A stretch of DNA of 64,000 nucleotides, taken from positions 7,192,001-7,256,000 of the forward strand of contig CP108521.1 of assembly GCA_035999765.1 (NCBI GenBank), read 5' to 3'. Under the pieces are notes generated by a model. The model did no database searches. It was not told where the DNA came from and worked only from the letters and a program-made list of their open reading frames with translations. Source of the DNA: Streptomyces sp. NBC_01231. Lineage in GTDB: Bacteria; Actinomycetota; Actinomycetes; Streptomycetales; Streptomycetaceae. Below are positions 17,457 to 25,514 of this stretch, piece after piece (the stretch's first letter is position 1; the number at the start of each line of letters is the position of its first letter). The translations under genes and the position numbers were made by a program.

Positions 17457-17546
17457 TCCGACAGGGGAGCGCCACAGCGCTGAGAGTGCGGCACCGGCCG
17501 CAGACCCTCTGAACCTCGCCCAGGTCATTCTGGGTAGGAAGTTCGG
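17457..17546 (+). promoter_or_regulatory. TPP riboswitch (THI element)
   Basis: The sequence contains the conserved core of the thiamine pyrophosphate aptamer: ACAGGGGAGC at 17461-17470, CTGAGAG at 17480-17486, ACCCTCTGAACC at 17504-17515, and the distal CAGGTC...TGGGTAGGAAG at 17521-17541. The variable helix GTGCGGCACCGGCCGCA lies between. It precedes thiB by about 100 nt on the same strand, where thiamine-transporter genes are expected. Binding of TPP should switch off the thiBPQ operon. Confidence 0.95.
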
Positions 17547-17565
17547 TCACTACTCGAGCTGTTGC

Positions 17566-17640
17566 GCCCTGCCCGGGAATCCTCGGTCCGTCCGAGGGCC
17601 CGGGCAGGGCCGCGTCTCTTCCTGGTCACCCCAGGAGGAA
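17566..17640 (+). promoter_or_regulatory. Expression platform of the TPP riboswitch: long hairpin plus SD-sequestering stem
   Basis: GCCCTGCCCGGG (17566-17577) pairs with CCCGGGCAGGGC (17599-17610), and an inner CCTCGG/CCGAGG stem (17581-17586 / 17592-17597) stacks within it. A second stem, TCCTGG (17620-17625) with CCAGGA (17631-17636), covers most of the Shine-Dalgarno AGGAGG (17633-17638) of thiB. The layout fits translational control, with premature termination at the long hairpin also possible. Confidence 0.7.
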
Positions 17641-17644
17641 TCCA

Positions 17645-18763
17645 GTGAGCATCACCCACAAGGCCACGGTCCTGGTCGTCGGACTCGGTCTCGTCACGCT
17701 CTCCGCGTGCGGGTCGGGGTCGTCCGACGGCGGCAGCGGCGGCGACTCCAAGACCGTGACCCTCGTCAGCCACGATTCATGGGCCGTGTCGAAGAACGTC
17801 CTCGCGGACTTCGAGAAGCGGTCCGGCTACAAGGTCAAGGTCCTCAAGGACGGCGACGCCGGCCAGGCCGTCAACAAGGCGATCCTGACCAAGGACAACC
17901 CGCAGGGCGACGTCTTCTTCGGCGTCGACAACACCCTGTTGTCCCGGGCGCTCGACAACGGGCTCTTCCAGTCGTACGAGGCGAAGGGCTCCGACCTGAT
18001 CCAGCCCGAGTACCGGGCCGACCAGGACAAGCACCGGGTCACGCCCATCGACACCGGCGACATCTGCGTCAACTACGACAAGGCGTACTTCAGCAAGCAC
18101 AAGCTGACCCCGCCCGACTCGTTCGACGACCTGATCAAGCCCGCGTACAAGAACCTCCTCGTCACCGAGAACGCCTCCACCTCCTCCCCGGGGCTGGCCT
18201 TCCTCCTCGGGTCCGCGGCGAAGTACGGCGATGGGGGCACCTCCCGCTCGAGCGAAGCCGAGAGTGGGGGAGGCTGGCCGGACTACTGGAAGAAGCTCAA
18301 GGCCAACGGCGTGAAGGTCGTCGACGGCTGGGAGCAGGCCTACAACGAGGAGTTCTCCGGCTCCGCCGGCGGCAAGAAGGCCAAGGCCGACCGGCCGCTC
18401 GTCGTCTCCTACGCCTCCTCGCCGCCCGCCGAGGTGATCTACGCCGACCCGAAGCCGAAGACCGCGCCCACGGGCGTCGCCGCCGGCACCTGCTTCCGTC
18501 AGGTCGAGTACGCGGGCCTGCTGAGCAACGCGTCGAACGCCAAGGGCGGCAAGGCGCTCCTCGACTTTTTGCTCACCAAGGAGTTCCAGGACGACATGCC
18601 GCTGAACATGTTCGTCTACCCGGTGCGCAAGGGCGCCCAGGTGCCGCCCGAGTTCGCCGAGTACGGGCCGCAGGCCAAGGATCCCGAGACCCTGGACCCG
18701 GCCCGGATCGCCGACAACCGTGACCAGTGGGTCAAGTCGTGGACCTCGCTCGTACTGAAGTGA
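17645..18763 (+). CDS. thiB: Thiamine ABC transporter substrate-binding lipoprotein
   Basis: A 372-residue periplasmic-type binding protein of the ThiB/TbpA family. The N-terminus is a lipoprotein signal with lipobox LSAC (cleavage before Cys near residue 21). Family features include VTLVSHDSWAVSKNVLADFE at the mature N-terminus, and downstream GVDNTLLSRALDNGLF and YDKAYFSKHKL. GTG 17645 has AGGAGG with a 6-nt spacer and lies under a TPP riboswitch. Residues ~196-210 (GTSRSSEAESGGG) are encoded by an inserted dispersed repeat that keeps the frame; it may lengthen a surface loop without destroying function. The permease gene follows with an overlap. Confidence 0.92.
   Translation: MSITHKATVLVVGLGLVTLSACGSGSSDGGSGGDSKTVTLVSHDSWAVSKNVLADFEKRSGYKVKVLKDGDAGQAVNKAILTKDNPQGDVFFGVDNTLLSRALDNGLFQSYEAKGSDLIQPEYRADQDKHRVTPIDTGDICVNYDKAYFSKHKLTPPDSFDDLIKPAYKNLLVTENASTSSPGLAFLLGSAAKYGDGGTSRSSEAESGGGWPDYWKKLKANGVKVVDGWEQAYNEEFSGSAGGKKAKADRPLVVSYASSPPAEVIYADPKPKTAPTGVAAGTCFRQVEYAGLLSNASNAKGGKALLDFLLTKEFQDDMPLNMFVYPVRKGAQVPPEFAEYGPQAKDPETLDPARIADNRDQWVKSWTSLVLK
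18231..18274 (+). repeat. Dispersed Streptomyces palindromic repeat inserted in thiB
   Basis: The segment ATGGGGGCACCTCCCGCTCG continues into AGCGAAGCCGAGAGTGGGGG and AG. Its CTCCCGCTCG and CGAGAGTGGGGGAG halves form an imperfect hairpin. I recall this roughly 40-bp element as common in Streptomyces genomes, where its in-frame translation gives peptides like RSSEAESGGG inside otherwise normal proteins. Homologous ThiB proteins read through DGGW at this point, so the element is an insertion of about 14 codons. Confidence 0.8.
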
Positions 18764-20403
18764 CCCGGCGCGCCAAGGGGAACGCGGCGCGGCTCGGGCT
18801 CGTCGCCCTGCCCGTCGTGTTCTTCGCGGTGTTCTTCGCCTATCCCGTGGCCGCGATCGTCGCGCGGGGTCTGAAGGTCGACGGGGTGTGGCGGCTGGGG
18901 CGGATCGCCGACGTGCTCGGGCAGTCCGACGTCCGGCACGTGCTGTGGTTCACCACCTGGCAGGCGCTCGCCTCCACCGCGCTCACCCTGCTGGTGGCGC
19001 TGCCCGGCGCGTATGTCTTCGCCCGTTTCGACTTCCCCGGCAAGCAGGTCCTGCGGGCCGTGGTGACGGTCCCCTTCGTACTGCCGACGGTCGTGGTCGG
19101 TACGGCGTTCCTGGCACTGGTGGGGCGCGGCGGGCTGCTGGACGAGTTGTGGGGCGTACGGCTGGACACCACCGTGTGGGCGATCCTGCTCGCGCACGTC
19201 TTCTTCAACTACGCGGTCGTCGTGCGGACCGTCGGCGGGCTCTGGGCGCAGCTCGACCCGCGCCAGGAGGAGGCCGCGCGGATGCTCGGCGCGTCCCGGT
19301 TCGCGGCCTGGCGGCGGATCACCCTGCCCGCGCTCGGGCCCGCGGTGGCGGCGGCCGCGCTGATGGTCTTCCTGTTCACCTTCACGTCCTTCGGCGTGGT
19401 GCAGATCCTGGGCGGGCCGACCTTCTCGACCCTCGAAGTGGAGATCTACCGGCAGACCTCCGAGATCTTCGACCTGTCCACGGCCGCCGTGCTGACGATC
19501 ATCCAGTTCGCGGCGGTGGGCGCGGTCCTCGCGCTGCACGCCTGGACCGTACGGCGGCGGGAGGCGACCCTGCGGCTGGTGGACGCGTCCGGCACCGCGC
19601 GCCGGCCGCGCGGGGCGGGGCAGTGGGCGCTGCTGGCCGGCGTCCTCGGCTCGATCGTCGTGCTGCTCCTGCTGCCGCTCGCGGTGCTGGTGCAGCGGTC
19701 CCTGGGCGCGCCCGACTTCGGCTACTACCGGGCGTTGACCCGCGACGACGGCGGGCTCTTCCTGGTCCCGCCGATCGAGGCGATCGGCAACTCGCTGCGG
19801 TACGCCGTCGCCGCGACCGCCATCGCCGTGCTGATCGGCGGGCTGGCCGCGGCCGCGTTGACCCGACGGGACGCGGGTCGTTTCGTACGGGGATTCGACG
19901 CGCTGCTGATGCTGCCGCTCGGGGTGTCCGCGGTGACCGTCGGATTCGGGTTCCTGATCGCGCTGGACGAGCCGCCGCTGGACCTGCGGTCCTCGTGGAT
20001 CCTGGTGCCGCTCGCGCAGGCGCTGGTCGGCGTCCCGTTCGTCGTGCGGACCATGCTGCCCGTGCTGCGGGCGGTGGACGTACGGCTGCGGGAGGCGGCG
20101 GCCGTGCTCGGGGCCTCGCCGTGGCGGGCGTGGCGCGAGGTGGACCTGCCCATGGTGCGGCGGGCCTTGCTGATCGCCGCGGGGTTCGCCTTCGCGGTGT
20201 CGCTGGGGGAGTTCGGGGCGACGGTGTTCATCGCGCGGCCGGACAACCCGACGCTGCCGGTCGCCGTGGCGCGGCTGCTCGGCCGGGCCGGCGAGATCAA
20301 CTACGGCCAGGCGATGGCCCTTTCGACGATCCTGATGATCGTGTGCGCGGTGGCGCTGCTGGTCCTCGAACGGCTGCGCACCGACCGGACCGGGGAGTTC
20401 TAG
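18739..20403 (+). CDS. thiP: Thiamine ABC transporter permease (double-length)
   Basis: A permease of about 554 residues with two fused BPD_transp_1 domains, as in ThiP. Two EAA loops, the contact sites for the ATPase, are visible: EEAARMLGASRFAAWRRITL near residue 180 and REAAAVLGASPWRAWREVDL near residue 455. About 12 hydrophobic segments are present. Start choice is uncertain: GTG 18727, 18739 and 18760 are in frame, the last overlapping the thiB stop (GTGA). It is followed without gap by thiQ, so the three genes form one riboswitch-controlled operon. Confidence 0.9.
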   Translation: MDLARTEVTRRAKGNAARLGLVALPVVFFAVFFAYPVAAIVARGLKVDGVWRLGRIADVLGQSDVRHVLWFTTWQALASTALTLLVALPGAYVFARFDFPGKQVLRAVVTVPFVLPTVVVGTAFLALVGRGGLLDELWGVRLDTTVWAILLAHVFFNYAVVVRTVGGLWAQLDPRQEEAARMLGASRFAAWRRITLPALGPAVAAAALMVFLFTFTSFGVVQILGGPTFSTLEVEIYRQTSEIFDLSTAAVLTIIQFAAVGAVLALHAWTVRRREATLRLVDASGTARRPRGAGQWALLAGVLGSIVVLLLLPLAVLVQRSLGAPDFGYYRALTRDDGGLFLVPPIEAIGNSLRYAVAATAIAVLIGGLAAAALTRRDAGRFVRGFDALLMLPLGVSAVTVGFGFLIALDEPPLDLRSSWILVPLAQALVGVPFVVRTMLPVLRAVDVRLREAAAVLGASPWRAWREVDLPMVRRALLIAAGFAFAVSLGEFGATVFIARPDNPTLPVAVARLLGRAGEINYGQAMALSTILMIVCAVALLVLERLRTDRTGEF

Positions 20404-21426
20404 ATGTTGTTGAGCCTTGAGGACGCGACCGTACGGTTCGGTGGGCGGGCCGTGCTGGACGAGGTCGGCCTCGGTGTCGCCGAGCACGAGATCGTGTGTG
20501 TGCTCGGGCCCAGCGGCAGCGGCAAGTCGACGCTGCTGCGGGCGGTGGCCGGGCTGCAACCCCTGGACGGTGGACGGGTGTCGCTCGACGGCCGCGACCA
20601 GGCGGGCGTGCCCGCGCACAAGCGGGGCGTCGGGCTGATGTTCCAGGACCACCAGCTGTTCCCGCAGCGGGATGTGGGCCAGAACGTGGCGTTCGGGCTG
20701 CGGATGCATGGCGTGGCGAAGACTCAACAGGACCAGCGGGTACGGGAGTTGCTGGAACTGGTCGGGCTGCCGGGGGCCGGACGGCGGGCCGTCGCCTCGC
20801 TCTCCGGAGGCGAGCAGCAGCGGGTGGCGCTGGCCCGGGCGCTCGCCCCACGACCCCGGCTGCTGATGCTGGACGAGCCGCTCGGTCAGCTGGACCGGTC
20901 GCTGCGGGAGCGGCTGGTCGTCGAACTGCGGGAGCTGTTCGGGCGGTTGGGGACGACCGTGCTGGCCGTGACGCACGACCAGGGTGAGGCTTTCGCGCTC
21001 GCGGACCGGGTGGTGGTCATGCGGGACGGGCGGATCGCGCAGTCCGGTACGCCGCTGGAGGTGTGGGAGCGGCCCGTGGACGAGTTCGTGGCGCGGTTCC
21101 TGGGCTTCGAGAACGTGGTCGAGGCCGTGGTGGGCGGGGAGGCCGCGGACACGCCGTGGGGGAAGGTGCCGGTGCCCGCGGGGGCCTCGCAGGGGGAGCG
21201 CCGCGTGCTGGTGCGGCCGGCCGGGGTGCGGCTGGTGGCCGCGGACGAGGGGCTGCGGTGTGCGGTGGCCGCGCGGACCTTCAAGGGCACGCATGTCGCC
21301 GTGCGGTTGCGGCCGGAGGACGGTGGGCCGGCTCTGGAGGCGGCGTGCGGGCTGCGGGGGGCGCCGGGAGTGGGGGACGTGGTGGGCGTGCAGTTCGACG
21401 TGGCCGAGGTTGTGGTGCTGGACTGA
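20404..21426 (+). CDS. thiQ: Thiamine ABC transporter ATP-binding protein
   Basis: A 340-residue ABC ATPase of the ThiQ/PotA type. Walker A GPSGSGKST, Q-loop FQDHQLFPQRDVGQNVAFGL, signature LSGGEQQRVALARAL, Walker B LLMLDEPLGQLD and H-loop AVTHDQGEAFALADR are all canonical. After about residue 240 comes a C-terminal TOBE-like regulatory domain. ATG 20404 directly follows the thiP stop. It energises thiamine uptake with ThiB and ThiP. Confidence 0.93.
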   Translation: MLLSLEDATVRFGGRAVLDEVGLGVAEHEIVCVLGPSGSGKSTLLRAVAGLQPLDGGRVSLDGRDQAGVPAHKRGVGLMFQDHQLFPQRDVGQNVAFGLRMHGVAKTQQDQRVRELLELVGLPGAGRRAVASLSGGEQQRVALARALAPRPRLLMLDEPLGQLDRSLRERLVVELRELFGRLGTTVLAVTHDQGEAFALADRVVVMRDGRIAQSGTPLEVWERPVDEFVARFLGFENVVEAVVGGEAADTPWGKVPVPAGASQGERRVLVRPAGVRLVAADEGLRCAVAARTFKGTHVAVRLRPEDGGPALEAACGLRGAPGVGDVVGVQFDVAEVVVLD

Positions 21427-21459
21427 CCGGCGGTACGGCATTGCGTGGCCGTACAAGGC

Positions 21460-21490
21460 TGTGGCCCGCCCCCGGAAGGGACGGGCCACA
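21460..21490. terminator. Bidirectional terminator between thiQ and the LAETG protein gene
   Basis: TGTGGCCCG (21460-21468) pairs with CGGGCCACA (21482-21490) around a 13-nt loop, in the 85-nt gap between two convergent genes. It can serve both. Confidence 0.8.
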
Positions 21491-21511
21491 ACTGTCGGTA
21501 CGACGCGGGCG

Positions 21512-22216
21512 TCAGCGGCCGCTGTTCGCCCCACGGCGACGGAAGCCGAAGAAGACGGCGCCGCCGCCGACGGCGACCAGGGCGACCGCGACACCGGCGA
21601 TGATGCCGGTGTTGGAGTTCGCACCGGTCTCGGCGAGGTTGGAGTCACCGGCCGCGGGGGACGGGGCGTTGCTCACGGTGCCCGCCGGGGCGGTGCTCTC
21701 GTTTTCCGAGGGCGTCGCGCTCGGGGTCGGGCTGTCCGTCTCCTCGGCCGGGGTCGAGGCGGAGTCCGACGGCGTCGGGGTGGGCTTCGGGGGCGGGGTG
21801 TCCTCGGTCTTGCAGGCCGTGGACGGGGTGGTCAGGTTGGGCTTGATGTCCTCGTCGACCAGGTTTCCGGCCTTGACGTGGACGCGGTAGACAGCGTTCG
21901 GCTGCCAGTCCTCGGCGAAGGTGATGGTGGCACCCTCGCGCGAGCCCTTGACCTCCTGCTGGCCGACCTTCTTCGCGTCGGCGCCGTTCTCCTCCAGGAA
22001 GACGGAGACGACGGCCGGGACACCGGAGGGGTCCACGTCGGTGACGGTGATGACACCCTTCGTGCCGTCACACTTCGCCTCGGCGGAGAACTCACTGATG
22101 TTGCAGGCCAGCGCGCTGCCGGCGGCGCTGAGCGCCAGCGCGGCCGAGGCGGAGGCGACACCGAGGACGCGGGCGGTGCGCACGGCGGTACGACGGGATA
22201 TGGGCAGGACTGCCAC
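21512..22216 (-). CDS. LAETG-anchored cell-surface protein (sortase substrate)
   Basis: A 234-residue secreted wall protein. It has an N-terminal signal peptide ([20 protein letters not shown], then SALAC), a ~110-residue domain with two cysteines ([12 protein letters not shown]), a Pro/Ser/Thr/Glu-rich spacer, and a C-terminal sorting signal: LAETG, a hydrophobic stretch [20 protein letters not shown] and a positive tail FRRRG. LAxTG is the motif used by class E sortases in Streptomyces, so covalent anchoring to peptidoglycan is expected. The GTG start at 22216 has GAAGGAC upstream. Function of the ectodomain is unknown. Confidence 0.9.
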   Translation of the reverse strand: MAVLPISRRTAVRTARVLGVASASAALALSAAGSALACNISEFSAEAKCDGTKGVITVTDVDPSGVPAVVSVFLEENGADAKKVGQQEVKGSREGATITFAEDWQPNAVYRVHVKAGNLVDEDIKPNLTTPSTACKTEDTPPPKPTPTPSDSASTPAEETDSPTPSATPSENESTAPAGTVSNAPSPAAGDSNLAETGANSNTGIIAGVAVALVAVGGGAVFFGFRRRGANSGR

Positions 22217-22374
22217 GTTTGTCCTTCACAGGAAGCGCAAATGCGGGGGGTGGAAGGGGTGGTGAGGTGATGTCAGCACCACATCAGCACCCCCACGAGA
22301 CTCACAGGTCTATAAGTGCTGCATAAGTAGTGTCAATGCATATGCAGGTTACAGGGGTTGGCTTTGCCGTCTTA

Positions 22375-23496
22375 TTAACCACCGAGACGTTTCAGTGCCC
22401 CCGCGGCCTCCTCGATCCGGTCAACCAGGGCGATTCGGGCCTCCATCGACCGATCCCGCGCGAGCGCCTGCAACAGCGGCCACGTGGGCAGCTTCTCCGT
22501 CCAGTGGGCCCGGTTCACGAGGACCATCGGCGTGGGCTCGCCCCGGGACTCGTAGTAGTTCGGCGTCGCGTTGTCGAAGATCTCCTGTACGGTCCCGGCG
22601 GCGCCCGGCAGGAAGACCACGCCCGCGGTGGAGCGGGCCAGCAGGCCGTCCTCGCGGGTGGCGTTGGCGAAGTACTTGGCGATGTGCCCGGCGAAGGCGT
22701 TGGGCGGCTCGTGGCCGTAGAACCAGGTCGGGATACCGACGGAGGGCCCGCCCTTGGGCCAGCCGGCACGCACCTCGAAGGCGGCCCTCGCCCACTCGGT
22801 GATCGAGGGCGTGAAGGTGGGCGTCTTGCCGAGGACGCGGAGCGAGTCGGTCAGCATCTCGTCGTCGTACGGGGCGGCGTACGCGCCGAGGTTCGCCGCC
22901 TCCATCGCGCCCGGGCCGCCGCCGGTGGCGACCGTGAATCCGGCGCGGGCCAGCTCCCGGCCGAGCCGCGCGGCACCGGCGTACTCCTCGGTCCCCCGCG
23001 CCATCGCGTGGCCGCCCATCACGCCCACCACCCGCGCCCCGCGCAGGAGTTCGTCGAGGGCGTCCGAGACGGCGTCGTCGTGGATCGCGCGCACCATCGA
23101 GGCGAATATGTCGCCGTCGGCCTTGGTCTGCTGGAACCAGGCGTACGCGCGGGCGTCCGGTGTGGCCTCGTAGCCGTCCGCCAGGAAGGCGAAGAGCTCG
23201 TCGGGGGAGTAGACCAGGCCCCGGTACGGGTCGAAGGGCAGGTCGGGGACGGGCGGGAAGACCATGGCCCCGTCCGCGCGGACCTTGACGGCGGCGTCCT
23301 CGCGCATCCGGCAGCCGAGGAAGACCGCGCCTGCCGTGTCCGTGCCGAGCAGTTCGCGTGTACGGTCCGTCAGGTCGACGGCCTGGACGCGGAATCCGGC
23401 GAGCGTGCCGCGCGCCGAGACGGTCGCGTCGAACTCCTCGAGCGTCTCGATCTCACGGTCGTTGTGGTGGGCCGCATGGGCGGGCATCATCTGCAC
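22375..23496 (-). CDS. LOG-family Rossmann-fold nucleotide-binding protein
   Basis: A 373-residue protein with a central lysine-decarboxylase-like/LOG Rossmann domain (about residues 150-330). The motifs GGGPGAMEAANLGA and PGAAGTVQEIFDNAT correspond to GGGxGxM and PGGxGTxxE, which in LOG/PpnN enzymes bind and hydrolyse nucleoside 5'-monophosphates. The N-terminal 130 residues are an extension not in minimal LOG proteins, so it resembles the longer PpnN-type group. Activity on nucleotides is inferred. GTG 23496 is the first start; ATG codons follow at 23490 and 23487. Confidence 0.85.
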   Translation of the reverse strand: MQMMPAHAAHHNDREIETLEEFDATVSARGTLAGFRVQAVDLTDRTRELLGTDTAGAVFLGCRMREDAAVKVRADGAMVFPPVPDLPFDPYRGLVYSPDELFAFLADGYEATPDARAYAWFQQTKADGDIFASMVRAIHDDAVSDALDELLRGARVVGVMGGHAMARGTEEYAGAARLGRELARAGFTVATGGGPGAMEAANLGAYAAPYDDEMLTDSLRVLGKTPTFTPSITEWARAAFEVRAGWPKGGPSVGIPTWFYGHEPPNAFAGHIAKYFANATREDGLLARSTAGVVFLPGAAGTVQEIFDNATPNYYESRGEPTPMVLVNRAHWTEKLPTWPLLQALARDRSMEARIALVDRIEEAAGALKRLGG

Positions 23497-23521
23497 CCGC
23501 CCATGCTAGGCGCGGCGCGTC

Positions 23522-23938
23522 TCAGCCCTCCACGGCAGCCGGGTCCATCCAGATGACCTCCCAGGTGTGGCCGTCGGGGTCGTCGAAGGAACGGCCGTAC
23601 ATGAAGCCGTGATCCTGCGTCTCACCCGCCGGGGAGCCGCCCGCCGCGAGCGCCTTCTCGACCAGTTCGTCGACCTTCTCGCGGCTCTCGGCGCTCAGCG
23701 CGATCAGCACCTCGCTGGACTTCGTCGCGTCGGCGATCTCCTTCTTGGTGAAGGTCGCGTAGAAGGGTTTGGTGAGCAGCATGGCGACGATGCTGTCGCT
23801 GATCACGACGGAGGCCGCCTTCTCGTCGCTGAACTGCGGGTTGATCGTGTAGCCCAGCTCGGTGAAGAACTTCTTAGAAGCGTCCAGGTCGTTCACGGGC
23901 AGGTTGACGAAGATCATCTGCTGGTACGTCGAGGTCAT
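23522..23938 (-). CDS. VOC family (glyoxalase/bleomycin-resistance fold) protein
   Basis: A 138-residue vicinal-oxygen-chelate protein of the PhnB/YaeR-like group. It starts QMIFVNLPVNDLDASKKFF and ends with SFDDPDGHTWEVIWMDP, both standard. The canonical metal ligands appear degenerate, as in many members of the 'lactoylglutathione lyase-like' subgroup, so no reaction is assigned. ATG 23938 has GGGAGAG upstream. It lies alone between the LOG gene and the ABC exporter genes, all on the minus strand. Confidence 0.85.
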   Translation of the reverse strand: MTSTYQQMIFVNLPVNDLDASKKFFTELGYTINPQFSDEKAASVVISDSIVAMLLTKPFYATFTKKEIADATKSSEVLIALSAESREKVDELVEKALAAGGSPAGETQDHGFMYGRSFDDPDGHTWEVIWMDPAAVEG

Positions 23939-24053
23939 CGGTCTCTCCCATCGGGTGCGTGCCGTTCGGTGGGTAGACGGCGCGTCCCACCGGAACTCAT
24001 CGGCCGCCGGAGATTTTTTCCCTACGGGATTCACGCACGGGCCGTGCGGGCCG

Positions 24054-25514
24054 TCAGCGGGCCAGGGGGAGCGCCGCCAGTTCCGCCACGACCAGGGTGA
24101 GCGGGCCGAACAGGGCCAGCAGCGCACCGGCGCGCAGGGCGGCGGCACTGCGCAGTGTGGTGCTGGGCGCGCCGAGCCGTACCAGGGCGGCCGTGGTGTC
24201 GGCGCGGGCGTGCTTGGCCTCCACGGCGGCGGTCACGAGGGTCGCCACGGTGCAGCCGGTCACCAGGAGCAGGCCGAGGATGGTCAACGGGCCGAAGGAG
24301 GGGCCCGCCGTGTCGTCCAGCGCGGCCATGGCGTACGCCCCCGACGCCACCGCGCAGACGACACCGAGGGGGCGGCCGATGCGGGTGGCCTCCGCCATGA
24401 GGACGCGACCGGCGAGGAGGCGGAGGGCGCCGGGGCGGGCGGTCTGGAGGAGCCGGCCGCAGAGGTGGGTGAGGCCGGGGCCGGCCAGGGCCAGACCGAC
24501 GGCGGTGAGGATCCACCCGACGAGGATTCCGGCGGGCCCTGCTGTGGCGAGGCCGCCGGGCATGGTGAGGGTGGCGGTGGGGGCGGGCGTGGTGCGGTTG
24601 GCGTAGGCCTCCACGGCCAGGCCCGCGGCGAGGATCGCGATGCCCCAGGGGAGGCCTCGGGGGGCGTCCTGGGAGGCCGGGGGAAGCGTGCCGGGGTCCA
24701 GGTCGGCGGTGCCGGTGTCCGGGATGGAGAGAACCGCGGTGCCGGTGCCCGAGATGCAGGTCACCGCGGTGCCGGGTTCGCCCGCGCCGACCCGGGCGGT
24801 GGTGCCGCCGCGCTTCGGGTCGGCTGCCGCACCGGCGACCGGACCGTCATGGTCACCCGCAGCGCCCGGATCCTGAGCGCGCCGGCCGTCCGGCGCCTGG
24901 CGGGCCCGGAGGCGGGCGCCGAAGGTGTCCCGTGCCGCGGGGCCGCCGTATGCCCCGAAGCGGCCGAACGAGCGGACCCCCGTCAGGGCCGCCGCCGGTC
25001 GGCCGTCCTGCGGCCGCGACACCAGGCCCACCGCGAGCGACGCGGACGCCGGGACCAGGGCCAGCAACGTCAGAGCGGCGGGGAGTGGCAGGGGCGCGTC
25101 CGCCGCCAGGAACTCCGCTGCCGCCCCGTCGAACGGCATGCCCGTCAGGTCGCCCCGGAGGTGGAGGAAGACCAGCAGGGCGAGCATGGAGCCCAGCGTG
25201 CAGGAGAGGGCCGTCGTGGTGGCCGAGACGGCCATCAGGCGGGCCGGGCCCAGACCGATCGCCGAGAGGCCGGTGCGCGGCCTGGCGGCCGGGTCGGTGC
25301 GGGCCACGGCGAGCGCGAAGTACACCGTCGTGGCCAGGGGGGTCGCGCACCAGGCCAGCCGGAGGAGGGAGCCCGCCGGGTCGTCCGGGTGGCTCATCGC
25401 GTAGCCGAGGGTGCAGAGCAGGAGGAAGCCCGTGCCGGCCGATGCCGCCGCCACCAGGAGACGGCGGAGCTGGACGGCCGGGTGGGCGCCGCGGGTCAGA
25501 CGGAGAGCGAGCAC
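24054..25514 (-). CDS. ABC transporter permease, FtsX-like
   Basis: A roughly 486-residue polytopic membrane protein. Hydrophobic segments occur at the start (LLVAAASAGTGFLLLCTLGY), near residues 60-85 and 110-140, and in the C-terminal third (FGPLTILGLLLVTGCTVATL, ALLALFGPLTLVVAELAAL). The arrangement, a long extracytoplasmic middle region rich in Gly/Thr/Pro between membrane blocks, fits the FtsX/MacB-like exporter group. GTG 25514 was taken as start and lies 19 nt inside the ATPase gene, implying coupled translation. Substrate unknown. Confidence 0.75.
   Translation of the reverse strand: MLALRLTRGAHPAVQLRRLLVAAASAGTGFLLLCTLGYAMSHPDDPAGSLLRLAWCATPLATTVYFALAVARTDPAARPRTGLSAIGLGPARLMAVSATTTALSCTLGSMLALLVFLHLRGDLTGMPFDGAAAEFLAADAPLPLPAALTLLALVPASASLAVGLVSRPQDGRPAAALTGVRSFGRFGAYGGPAARDTFGARLRARQAPDGRRAQDPGAAGDHDGPVAGAAADPKRGGTTARVGAGEPGTAVTCISGTGTAVLSIPDTGTADLDPGTLPPASQDAPRGLPWGIAILAAGLAVEAYANRTTPAPTATLTMPGGLATAGPAGILVGWILTAVGLALAGPGLTHLCGRLLQTARPGALRLLAGRVLMAEATRIGRPLGVVCAVASGAYAMAALDDTAGPSFGPLTILGLLLVTGCTVATLVTAAVEAKHARADTTAALVRLGAPSTTLRSAAALRAGALLALFGPLTLVVAELAALPLAR

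Noticed and set aside
18616..21648. 1010-codon minus-strand frame opposite thiP and thiQ
   Set aside because: Shadow; full of His/Arg/Gln/Pro runs and without any domain, while both sense genes have all ABC motifs.
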